DNA from: Acidobacteriota bacterium
Lineage (GTDB): Bacteria; Actinomycetota; Acidimicrobiia; Acidimicrobiales; SHLQ01
Length of the DNA: 5,191 nt
Assembly: GCA_022562835.1 (NCBI GenBank)
Contig: JADFOM010000206.1
Span: 1 to 5,191, forward strand
Direction of reading: 5' to 3'
Shown here: positions 1-5,191 of the stretch, piece after piece
Layout: each line of letters begins with the position of its first letter
Position numbering within the stretch: the stretch's first letter is position 1
Notes under the pieces: generated by a model
Told to the model about the DNA's origin: nothing
Database searches by the model: none
What the model saw: only the letters and a program-made list of their open reading frames with translations
Program-made: the position numbers and the translations under genes

Positions 1-1
1 G

Positions 2-457
2 GAGGCCACCGAGGTCATCAAGATGAAGGAGAGCATCATTAACCAGGCCTATCTCGAAGCCAAGCGGATTCGAGGCTCCGCCGAGGAGGAAACGAACGCG
101 CTAAGGACTGCGACGCAGGAGGAGCACGAGACCAAGGTCGGCGAATCCGAGATCTTGAAGGCCGCCGAGGCAAAGGGTCAGGAGATCCGCGAGGACGCCT
201 CCTACGAGTCGCAACAGATACTGCAAGACGCCCAACGGAAGGCCTACCGGATCGTCAATGAGGCCGAGAGCTCGGCCATGAGTCGACGGGAAGGCGCAGA
301 CCACTACGCCCGCGAGGTGCTATTCAACCTCGAGGAGCAGCTAGCCGAGGTGTTGGGACAGGTCCGGAAGGGCATCGACGCGTTGAAGTTGGATGTCGAG
401 GCCACTCAGAAGCAGCAAAAGATTACGAACGGCCAAAAGCAAGAGGTCGCCGTCTAG
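2..457 (+). CDS. Coiled-coil protein, DivIVA / ATP-synthase-b-like, 3' part (5' end outside window)
   Basis: The frame is open from base 2 to the TAG at 455-457, so the window holds the last 151 residues and the true start probably lies upstream. The ATG at 23 has no Shine-Dalgarno sequence at a usable distance (a GGAGG at 1-5 is 17 nt away), and the seven residues before it (EATEVIK) continue the same helical pattern. The protein is almost entirely a predicted long helix rich in Ala, Glu, Arg and Gln. Small residues recur about every 11 residues (for example EAKRIRGSAEEE and DAQRKAYRIVNEAE), as in ATP synthase b stalks and DivIVA-type coiled coils. There is no signal peptide or membrane segment in the visible part. 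The ending, with GADHYAREVLFNLEEQLAEV followed by a short polar tail, resembles a conserved Chloroflexota protein of unknown role that I recall. Function is not known; a structural role is inference. It is the first gene before a bidirectional terminator. Confidence 0.72.
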   Translation, partial: EATEVIKMKESIINQAYLEAKRIRGSAEEETNALRTATQEEHETKVGESEILKAAEAKGQEIREDASYESQQILQDAQRKAYRIVNEAESSAMSRREGADHYAREVLFNLEEQLAEVLGQVRKGIDALKLDVEATQKQQKITNGQKQEVAV

Positions 458-478
458 CCCTATTTCACGGATACGAAA

Positions 479-508
479 AGGGGCGCCTCGACCAGTCGGG
501 GCGCCCCT
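479..508. terminator. Bidirectional intrinsic terminator between convergent genes
   Basis: Bases 479-491 pair with 496-508 to form a 13 bp GC-rich stem with one G-T wobble and a four-base loop (CCAG). It sits 21 nt after the stop of the coiled-coil gene and 26 nt after the stop of the minus-strand propeller gene. Read on the minus strand, the stem is followed by a short T run (complement of AAAA at 476-479), the better canonical terminator. Read on the plus strand, it is followed by the weaker ATTAAT. It therefore probably serves both genes. Confidence 0.85.
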
Positions 509-534
509 ATTAATCTGGCTCTGACTTGATGATG

Positions 535-1290
535 TCAGGCAGGCTTAGCGGCCTTGATGTTCATGCTGTGCGCGTACGATGCCCATGTCTCGCCATCCCC
601 ATAAGGCACGTCCGCCATTATCTCGATGTCCTTGAACCCGGAGTCCGTCATTCTCCCCAGATAGACATCTTTAGGCTCCGCCCCCCCGAGACAGGATACC
701 CAGTTCTTCATGTCTTCTTTGGCTTCCTGAGGCAGGTCCTTCACCAGCAGCATATCCGAGATGTAGATGCGGCCGCCGGCCGCCACAGGCGACGCATACA
801 TCTGCTTCATTCCCTCAAGCCGCTGGTCGACGAATACCGCTTCGCCCGTGTCGGCCTTGTAGCACGAAAGGACCGCCTTCAGACTTTCGAGGAAATAGAT
901 CTTGTCGCCGTACAGCACGGGGGAGGGGATATAGGGCGTACCCTCATCGATCTGCCACGCAATGGCGTCGGAATCGGAGACGTCGCCTTTGGCGTGAAGA
1001 TTGATGGCCTGCAACGAAGCCCCCACGTAGCCGCTGGTGCAATAGACGTTTCCGAAGCCGAGCACGGGCGTCGGGATGGCGTTGAGCGTCTGGCCGCTGC
1101 ATTCCCAAATCAAATCTCCGGTTTCGACGTCGTAGCTGCGAGTCATGTTGGTCGCGCTGATGATGACTTGTAGCCGGCCGTCTACTTCGACCGGCATAGG
1201 CGTTGACCATGAGGTAGGCTCATCCCGCACGTTTTCCCAGATGAGTTTTCCGGTGTCTTTGTTGTACGCGGCGACATGCTCGCCTTCGCG
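535..1290 (-). CDS. PQQ-type (BamB-like) beta-propeller repeat protein, C-terminal part, truncated at its 5' end
   Basis: The minus-strand frame ends at 535-537 (TGA). Family-like sequence extends back to codon 1288-1290, giving about 251 residues. The GTG at 1228-1230 is not the real start, because the residues before it (EHVAAYNKDTGKLIWENV) are a standard PQQ blade. Visible repeat signatures are DKxTGKLIWE-like NKDTGKLIWE, then RDEPTSWSTP, SYDVETGDLIWEC, NAIPTPV, GTPYIPSPVLYGDKIYF, CYKADTGEAVF and MYASPVAAGGRIYISD. These are typical of the exported WD40-like/PQQ propellers common in environmental bacteria. Cofactor binding is not implied by the name. The first blades and any signal peptide are missing: the frame runs only to an in-frame stop at 1336-1338, and its last residues overlap a plus-strand dehydrogenase. 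Beyond MYASPV the sequence departs from the usual last blade. Function is unknown; a role as an extracytoplasmic binding or scaffold protein is inference. Confidence 0.85.
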   Translation of the reverse strand, partial: REGEHVAAYNKDTGKLIWENVRDEPTSWSTPMPVEVDGRLQVIISATNMTRSYDVETGDLIWECSGQTLNAIPTPVLGFGNVYCTSGYVGASLQAINLHAKGDVSDSDAIAWQIDEGTPYIPSPVLYGDKIYFLESLKAVLSCYKADTGEAVFVDQRLEGMKQMYASPVAAGGRIYISDMLLVKDLPQEAKEDMKNWVSCLGGAEPKDVYLGRMTDSGFKDIEIMADVPYGDGETWASYAHSMNIKAAKPA

Positions 1291-1992
1291 GAAGAACTGA
1301 TCACACGAGGCGTCGGGGTGGTGCTTGTCGACATTTCACCGAGTGTCACCCAGGTTGCTGAGTCTCTTCCCGGTGAGGCCAAACCCTTGATCGTTGACCT
1401 AACCGATCCGGAGTGGACCGCTGCACTCGACGACGTCTGTAGCGGTCTTGACGTCGGTCTTGGCGTGGCAAACGCCGGTGTCAGCTATGTCGGATGGTTT
1501 CGTGACATGAGCGCTGCGCAGCGGCGTGTGGCCATCGATGTGAACTGCGGGGCAACCGCGGAGCTGGCCTCGTGGGTGTTACCCGGATTGGTAGAGCGTG
1601 GACGCGGCGGTTTCGTCGCCACGAGTTCGGGTTCGGCTTTGGCCGGCACTGCCGGAGTCGCTCTGTACAGCGCAACGAAGGCCTTCGCCGTGAACCTTGT
1701 CGAGGCGATTGGCTGGGAGCATCGCAACGACGGTGTCGACACGCTCGCGGTAATCGCGCCCAGCATGGACACGCCGGCCTTTCGTGACAATGCCGCCGAC
1801 CCTGAGCGGATGTTGAGCCCCGCAGTCGACCCGCGGGTCGTCGTCGCTGGCGCACTCGACGCTCTCGGAGACGGCGGCCGGTGGTTGGCCGACGAGGGTC
1901 TCGAGTTCGCGGCGACCGTCGAGCGACGCGAGCGGGTGGACATGTTGGGTGCCGCGACGACCGCCATGTATCCCCGGATCTTCGAGGCCTGA
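1276..1992 (+). CDS. Short-chain dehydrogenase/reductase (SDR), N-terminally truncated
   Basis: This is a classical SDR by its second half: NAG (residues 66-68 counted from the ATG at 1276), N90, TSSGS with the catalytic Ser at 118, and YSATK with Tyr131 and Lys135. Ser and Tyr are 13 apart, as usual. Acidic D19 after the second strand suggests NAD preference. The family normally begins with a strand and a TGxxxGIG dinucleotide-binding loop, followed by a helix like AFAEEL. Here the protein starts at that helix, so about 20 residues including the glycine motif are missing. The ATG at 1276 lies at the very edge of antisense propeller sequence, has no ribosome binding site, and is probably not a real start. 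As written, the protein should not bind its cofactor properly. In its true genome the gene is probably intact, extending leftwards beyond the junction. Substrate unknown. The methyltransferase gene follows after 35 nt. Confidence 0.82.
   Translation: MLAFAEELITRGVGVVLVDISPSVTQVAESLPGEAKPLIVDLTDPEWTAALDDVCSGLDVGLGVANAGVSYVGWFRDMSAAQRRVAIDVNCGATAELASWVLPGLVERGRGGFVATSSGSALAGTAGVALYSATKAFAVNLVEAIGWEHRNDGVDTLAVIAPSMDTPAFRDNAADPERMLSPAVDPRVVVAGALDALGDGGRWLADEGLEFAATVERRERVDMLGAATTAMYPRIFEA
1279..1293. other. Probable chimeric junction between two unrelated DNA segments
   Basis: Minus-strand propeller homology runs up to codon 1288-1290 (residues REGEH). Plus-strand short-chain dehydrogenase homology begins at codon 1282-1284 (residues AFAEELITRG). 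The two families share only the bases 1282-1290, and each gene is cut inside a conserved domain here. Upstream of 1282 the dehydrogenase frame has no TGxxxGxG motif; beyond about 1290 the propeller frame has no further blades. A short stretch that fits both genes is typical of a microhomology-mediated join or a mis-assembly. The sequence alone cannot tell whether this is biological or an artefact. Confidence 0.7.
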
Positions 1993-2013
1993 CGCGCAAC
2001 GAGACGGTCGGCT

Positions 2014-2019
2014 GGCAGG
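2014..2019 (+). promoter_or_regulatory. Ribosome binding site for the rRNA methyltransferase
   Basis: GGCAGG lies 8 nt before the GTG at 2028. It is a partial match to the AGGAGG consensus but at good spacing, and it supports this GTG over the in-frame GTG at 2082, which would cut into the PUA domain. It also argues against starts further upstream that would overlap the preceding dehydrogenase. Confidence 0.45.
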
Positions 2020-2027
2020 CTGAGTTC

Positions 2028-3275
2028 GTGACCGCACCCGACGATGAACAACCGGAAGGTCCCGCGGGGCAACGACTCGCTGTGAGGCTGACCAAGGACG
2101 CGCAACGCCAAGTTCGCGGTGGACATCCATGGGTGTTCGACGGGTCGATTGTCTCGCTGAAGCCAGAGGGTCGCGCGGGCGACCTAGCGGTGATCTTTGA
2201 CGACGATCGCAAGTTCATGGCAATTGGTCTCTATGACCCCGCCTCACCGATTCGGATCAAAGTGCTCCATCGGGGAAAGCCGCTCCCGATCGACGCTGCC
2301 TTCTGGCGACAGCGTTTCGCTGAAGCCATCGAGCGACGCAGCGGCCTCATCGACTCGTCGGCCACGACCGCTTACCGGCTCGTGCACGGCGAGAACGATC
2401 AACTACCTGGGTTGGTCCTCGACCAGTACGACACCACTTCGGTGTTGAAGCTCTACAGCGCCGCATGGATACCGCACCTGCCCACGGTCATGGCGACACT
2501 CGACGAACTGATCCACCCCAAGTCATTGATCCTGCGGTTTGCTCGCAACGTCGCGGCCGCCGACACAGGCGGCATGGTCGACGGCTTCGCCCTCATAGGT
2601 GTCGCACCGGAGGCACCGGTGAGGTTCCTGGAGAACGATCTGGCTTTCGACGCCGACGTCGTACACGGACAAAAGACCGGCCACTTCCTCGACCAACGCG
2701 ACAACCGCTTGGAGGTTAGGTCGCGCTCAGAGGGAGCTCGAGTTCTCGACGTGTTTTCGTGCACAGGAGGGTTCTCGGTCAATGCCGCGGCCGGCGGGGC
2801 AGCTTCGGTTCACAGCGTCGACGTCAGCCCGCACGCTATCGAGGCATGCCGAGCGAACATGGCGGCCAATACAGCCATCGCCTTCGTATCGAGCTGCGAG
2901 CACTCCGTGACCCGTGGCGACGCCTTCGCGACTATGGAGGCGATGATCGGTCGCGGTGAGCGGTTTGATCTCGTCATCGTGGACCCACCCTCATTCGCGT
3001 CTTCGCAAGGACAGGTCGATGTCGCCATTCGTTCATATGAGCGTCTGGCTGAACTAGCCGTCGGCCTGATCGAGCCAGGCGGGACGCTGGTCTCGTGTTC
3101 GTGTTCTAGCCGAGTCACTGGAGAGGAGTTCTTCGACGCGGTGCATCGTGGTGCGGGTCGGGGCCATGCCCGACTGCTGGATGAGACACATCGGGGTCAT
3201 GGCATCGACCACCCGATCGGGTTCGCACAGGGCGCCTACCTCGACGCGCTATTCGCTCGCGTGCAGCACATCTAA
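2028..3275 (+). CDS. rlmI: Class I SAM-dependent rRNA methyltransferase, RlmI family
   Basis: The 415-residue product has the full layout of the RlmI/RlmK-like family (COG1092 type), close to the 396 residues of E. coli RlmI, which makes m5C1962 in 23S rRNA. An N-terminal PUA domain starts near residue 16 and includes RGGHPWVFDGS (residues 30-40). A central domain carries GENDQLPGLVLDQYD (121-135) and GQKTGHFLDQRDNR (214-227). The Rossmann methyltransferase domain follows: motif I VLDVFSCTGGFSV (239-251), the acidic residue after strand 2 in SVDVS, the VDPPSFA loop (318-324), and SCSCSSRVTGEEF (356-368), whose C357 or C359 corresponds to the catalytic cysteine region of m5C enzymes. The ending GHGIDHPIGFAQGAYL is also family-typical. 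The GTG start is chosen from the PUA boundary, an upstream GGCAGG, and avoidance of overlap with the dehydrogenase. Function on 23S rRNA in the cytoplasm follows from the family; the exact target base is inferred. Confidence 0.9.
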   Translation: MTAPDDEQPEGPAGQRLAVRLTKDAQRQVRGGHPWVFDGSIVSLKPEGRAGDLAVIFDDDRKFMAIGLYDPASPIRIKVLHRGKPLPIDAAFWRQRFAEAIERRSGLIDSSATTAYRLVHGENDQLPGLVLDQYDTTSVLKLYSAAWIPHLPTVMATLDELIHPKSLILRFARNVAAADTGGMVDGFALIGVAPEAPVRFLENDLAFDADVVHGQKTGHFLDQRDNRLEVRSRSEGARVLDVFSCTGGFSVNAAAGGAASVHSVDVSPHAIEACRANMAANTAIAFVSSCEHSVTRGDAFATMEAMIGRGERFDLVIVDPPSFASSQGQVDVAIRSYERLAELAVGLIEPGGTLVSCSCSSRVTGEEFFDAVHRGAGRGHARLLDETHRGHGIDHPIGFAQGAYLDALFARVQHI

Positions 3276-3345
3276 CCCAGCGTTGTCGAAGCCGATCTGG
3301 CAGTCGCGTTGCATTGTCCCGTAAGTTCGGGCACACCATTTGAAA

Positions 3346-3350
3346 GCAGG
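3346..3350 (+). promoter_or_regulatory. Ribosome binding site that decides the start of the HSD10-type dehydrogenase
   Basis: GCAGG, within GAAAGCAGG, lies 9 nt before the ATG at 3360. It favours this start over the ATG at 3309, which would add 17 residues (MHCPVSSGTPF...) before a strand and glycine loop that already sit at the normal distance from the amino end. Confidence 0.5.
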
Positions 3351-3359
3351 TCGCAATAC

Positions 3360-4118
3360 ATGGAGATCGACGGGAAGAAAGCGGTGATAGTGGGAGGAGC
3401 ATCGGGTATGGCGCGGGCCGCCGCGCAACGTCTGCGCGGACTAGGAGCGTCCGTCGCGATCTTGGACCTGGAGTCCTCGGACGGGAGCGCGGTCGCGGAA
3501 GAACTTGACGGTACTTTCCACGCTGTCGACGTAACCGATGATGCTGGCGTTGAGGTCGCAATCGCCGATGCCGTCGCTGCGCTCGGTGGTCTACACATCG
3601 CCATCAACACGGCGGGCGGTGGCATCGGGCAGCGCACATTGGGCAGGGAGGGCCCACATTCGCTCGACGACTTCCGCGGGGTGATCGAACTCAATCTGAT
3701 TGCGACGTTTAACCTGAACCGCCTCCAGGCGGCGGCGATGGCCGACAACGAACCTGAGGATGGCGAACGTGGCGTGCTGATCAACACCGCCTCGATCGCT
3801 GCGTTCGAGGGTCAGATCGGCCAGGTCGCCTACTCCGCGGCGAAGGCTGGGATCGCGGGAATGACCCTGACGATGGCTCGCGATCTTGGCTCTCTCGGGA
3901 TTCGTGTGCTGTCGGTTGCGCCGAGCTTGTTCAGCACCGGGATCACCGAGGGCATCCCCGATGAGTTTGCGGACATGCTCACCAAGGATGCGGCATTCCC
4001 CAAGCGGATGGGTCGACCCGACGAGTATGCGCGCCTCGCCACAGCGATCGTCGAGAATCCGATGCTCCACGGCAGCTGCATCCGGCTCGACGCCGGTCAG
4101 CGGTTCGCCCCAAAGTAG
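3360..4118 (+). CDS. SDR oxidoreductase, type II 3-hydroxyacyl-CoA dehydrogenase (HSD10-like)
   Basis: The 252-residue product closely follows the HSD10/HADH2 branch of the SDR superfamily, NAD-dependent enzymes that oxidise 3-hydroxyacyl-CoA and some hydroxysteroids. Diagnostic stretches include HSLDDFRGVIELNLIATFNL, NEPEDGERGVLINTASIAAF, QIGQVAYSAAKAGIAGMTL and the carboxyl end RMGRPDEYA...IVENPMLHGSCIRLDAG, which parallel human HSD10 (NEPDQGGQRG, INTASVAAFEG, IIENPFLNG). The catalytic triad is intact: Ser145, Tyr158 and Lys162, with Asn112. Asp36 at the end of strand 2 indicates NAD rather than NADP. The cofactor loop is slightly unusual, IVGGASGMA instead of TGGASGLG. The gene follows rlmI after an 84 nt gap with no visible terminator, and leads into the next gene with a 7 nt gap. 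Fatty-acid or steroid side-chain oxidation is the family role; the real substrate is unknown and the downstream sugar-type enzymes suggest it could differ. Confidence 0.88.
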   Translation: MEIDGKKAVIVGGASGMARAAAQRLRGLGASVAILDLESSDGSAVAEELDGTFHAVDVTDDAGVEVAIADAVAALGGLHIAINTAGGGIGQRTLGREGPHSLDDFRGVIELNLIATFNLNRLQAAAMADNEPEDGERGVLINTASIAAFEGQIGQVAYSAAKAGIAGMTLTMARDLGSLGIRVLSVAPSLFSTGITEGIPDEFADMLTKDAAFPKRMGRPDEYARLATAIVENPMLHGSCIRLDAGQRFAPK

Positions 4119-4125
4119 CCACGTC

Positions 4126-4884
4126 GTGAGACAGTCCTTCACCTGGTGGTCGTTCACGCTGACAGACCCACCCGATGACGTCGGCGCTTTCTTGCAGGCC
4201 GCCTCCGACATCGGCTTCGAGGGCGTCGAGATGCTGCCGCCCGAACACGCCTCGACCGCGGCCGGGGCTGGCCTTCAATTGGTCACCGCGACCGGACACG
4301 AAATCGAGCACGGCTTCAATGATCCGGCCCGACACGCGGAGCTCCACGAGACGGTTGGCTCGGCGATTGAAGAGGCGAGTGCAGCCGGGGTAGCCAACGT
4401 CATCGTGTTCTCCGGCAACCACATCGGCGATGACGACGACACCGCCATCGCTCACTGTGCTGCCGGGCTCGCCCCGCTCGTCGAGCAGGCCGAACGGTCC
4501 GGGGTCACGTTGTTGCTCGAACTACTCAACAGCAAAGTTGATCACCCCGGCTACCAATGTGATCGAAGCGAGTGGGGATTCGAGGTGATTCGCACCGTCG
4601 ACTCGCCGTCGCTGCGGGTGCTTTTCGACGTCTATCACATGCAGTTGATGGAGGGCGATCTTCTGAGGACGCTTAAGGCCAACCTCGCGCTCGTCGGCCA
4701 TATTCACACCGCCGGAGTGCCTGGTCGGCGCGACCTCGATGACCGCCAGGAGATCCACTGGCCGGGCCTAGCGGGTCTCTTGGTGCATCTTGGTTACGAC
4801 GGCTGGGTCGGCCATGAGTTCATGCCGCGCGGTGATGCCCTCGACGCATTGGCCCAAGCACACGCAATCTTCGATCGACGTTAG
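4126..4884 (+). CDS. hyi: Hydroxypyruvate isomerase-like TIM-barrel protein (sugar phosphate isomerase/epimerase family)
   Basis: The 252-residue product belongs to the xylose-isomerase-like TIM barrels and most resembles hydroxypyruvate isomerase (Hyi, about 258 residues), which interconverts hydroxypyruvate and tartronate semialdehyde. The match is seen in TLLLELLNSKVDHPGY (residues 128-143), FDVYHMQLMEGDL (167-179), GHIHTAGVPGR (191-201), EIHWPGL and LGYDGWVGHEFMP (222-234). The four metal ligands expected for the fold are present: Glu132, Asp168, His194 and Glu231. E. coli Hyi has Gln rather than His at the third position, so a broader ketose or keto-acid isomerase/epimerase is possible. 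The chosen GTG at 4126 lies 7 nt after the previous stop with no clear Shine-Dalgarno sequence, so translation is probably coupled to the upstream gene. The longer frame upstream overlaps the dehydrogenase and lacks family sequence. The symbol is family-level. Confidence 0.85.
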   Translation: MRQSFTWWSFTLTDPPDDVGAFLQAASDIGFEGVEMLPPEHASTAAGAGLQLVTATGHEIEHGFNDPARHAELHETVGSAIEEASAAGVANVIVFSGNHIGDDDDTAIAHCAAGLAPLVEQAERSGVTLLLELLNSKVDHPGYQCDRSEWGFEVIRTVDSPSLRVLFDVYHMQLMEGDLLRTLKANLALVGHIHTAGVPGRRDLDDRQEIHWPGLAGLLVHLGYDGWVGHEFMPRGDALDALAQAHAIFDRR

Positions 4885-4889
4885 GTGGA
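4883..4889 (+). promoter_or_regulatory. Ribosome binding site of the Gfo/Idh gene, overlapping the previous stop codon
   Basis: AGGTGGA overlaps the TAG stop of the isomerase-like gene (4882-4884) and ends 3 nt before the ATG at 4893. Spacing is short, but the overlap with the stop suggests coupled translation in one operon. Confidence 0.5.
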
Positions 4890-4892
4890 TGT

Positions 4893-5191
4893 ATGAGTGA
4901 ATCGATCCGGGTTGGGTTGGTAGGTGCTGGCCCATGGGCACAGATGGTGCATGCTCCCACTCTGCAGGGATGCCCTGACACCGAACTTGTCGGCGTTTGG
5001 GCCCGACGAAAGGCCCCAGCTCAAGCTCTTGCCAAGAGACACGAGACCACAGCGGTTGCATCGACCGACGAGTTGTTCGAGCGCTGCGACGCTGTCGCCT
5101 TTGCTGTGCCGCCACAGGTGCAGGCGGAGCTGGCGCAGGCGCTGGCCCGCATCAAGGCTGTCACGCGACGGCGCCGGCGAAGGGGCGGCGT
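4893..5191 (+). CDS. Gfo/Idh/MocA family oxidoreductase, N-terminal part (runs off the window)
   Basis: The first 99 residues show the nucleotide-binding domain of Gfo/Idh/MocA oxidoreductases, which act on sugars, inositols and related compounds with NAD(P). The first strand and loop read IRVGLVGAGPWAQMVHAP, with the GxGxxA pattern at residues 11-16. Next come ELVGVWARR (strand 2), ATSTDEL-like ASTDELFERCDAVAFAVPP (residues 57-74) and VQAELA. Those positions are normal for the family. After about residue 81 the expected AxxAGKxVLxEKP motif is not seen; instead the frame reads QALARIKAV followed by TRRRRRRGG, so the final ~55 nt may be erroneous or belong to other DNA. The ATG has the AGGTGGA site before it and follows the isomerase-like gene by 8 nt. 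Substrate unknown. Hyi-like and Gfo/Idh genes are often paired in carbohydrate catabolism. Confidence 0.85.
   Translation, partial: MSESIRVGLVGAGPWAQMVHAPTLQGCPDTELVGVWARRKAPAQALAKRHETTAVASTDELFERCDAVAFAVPPQVQAELAQALARIKAVTRRRRRRGG

Noticed and set aside
526..1173. A 215-residue plus-strand reading frame (MMMSGRLSGL...)
   Set aside because: It lies entirely antisense to the propeller gene, is rich in Arg and His as expected of a shadow frame, starts just after the terminator without a ribosome binding site, and shows no recognisable motif.
1481..2218. A 245-residue minus-strand frame opposite the SDR and the start of rlmI
   Set aside because: The frame is full of Arg, Ser and Pro (a common antisense artefact in high-GC DNA) and overlaps two genes with clear family motifs.
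3315..3335. A hairpin around CCCGTAAGTTCGGG after rlmI as a terminator
   Set aside because: Only four base pairs form, followed by mismatches, and there is no T run, so termination is not supported.
3305..3345. A promoter upstream of the HSD10-like gene (TTGCAT as a -35 box)
   Set aside because: No -10 like sequence lies at the right distance, so the evidence is too weak.
3309..3359. An upstream ATG at 3309 as start of the HSD10-like dehydrogenase
   Set aside because: It would add a non-family stretch of 17 residues, while the ATG at 3360 has a ribosome site and a normal distance to the glycine loop.
3591..4211. A 206-residue minus-strand frame
   Set aside because: It is antisense to the HSD10-like gene, which has strong family matches over the same bases; no independent motif is seen.
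1..5191. CRISPR arrays, tRNA or rRNA genes, insertion sequences
   Set aside because: No repeated spacer-type units, clover-leaf motif, rRNA-like stretch, transposase motif or terminal inverted repeat was seen in the reading; apart from 458-534, 1993-2027 and 3276-3359 nearly all bases are within genes.

Overview
This 5.2 kb window is gene-dense and reads best as two unrelated pieces of bacterial DNA joined near position 1280-1293. Nothing in it requires a mobile element, CRISPR array or RNA gene, and I do not see a convincing new biological system. The most notable feature is the join itself.

Left piece (1 to about 1290). It starts with the 3' part of a plus-strand gene for an Ala/Glu/Arg-rich coiled-coil protein. 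The style resembles the DivIVA/ATP-synthase-b-like proteins that I recall from Chloroflexota (SAR202/Dehalococcoidia-like genomes). Converging on it from the minus strand is the C-terminal part of a PQQ-type beta-propeller protein. The two genes are separated by a strong hairpin (479-508) that can terminate transcription in both directions.

Right piece (about 1282 to 5191). All genes lie on the plus strand and are closely spaced: a short-chain dehydrogenase lacking its N-terminal nucleotide-binding motif, an RlmI-type rRNA methyltransferase, an HSD10-type short-chain dehydrogenase, a hydroxypyruvate-isomerase-like TIM-barrel protein, and the start of a Gfo/Idh/MocA oxidoreductase. The GC-rich codon use, GTG starts and protein style suggest a high-GC actinobacterium, possibly Acidimicrobiia. 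This is a judgement by eye, not a database result. The last three genes are separated by only 7-8 nt and probably form one transcription unit for oxidation or isomerisation of a small carbonyl, sugar or acyl-CoA substrate. The actual substrate cannot be read from the sequence.

The propeller and the first dehydrogenase are both cut inside conserved domains at the same place, within a stretch of about 9 nt that fits both families. That is what a chimeric assembly (or a recombination event) would look like. The last ~55 nt of the window also stop matching the Gfo/Idh family and may be a second bad edge.
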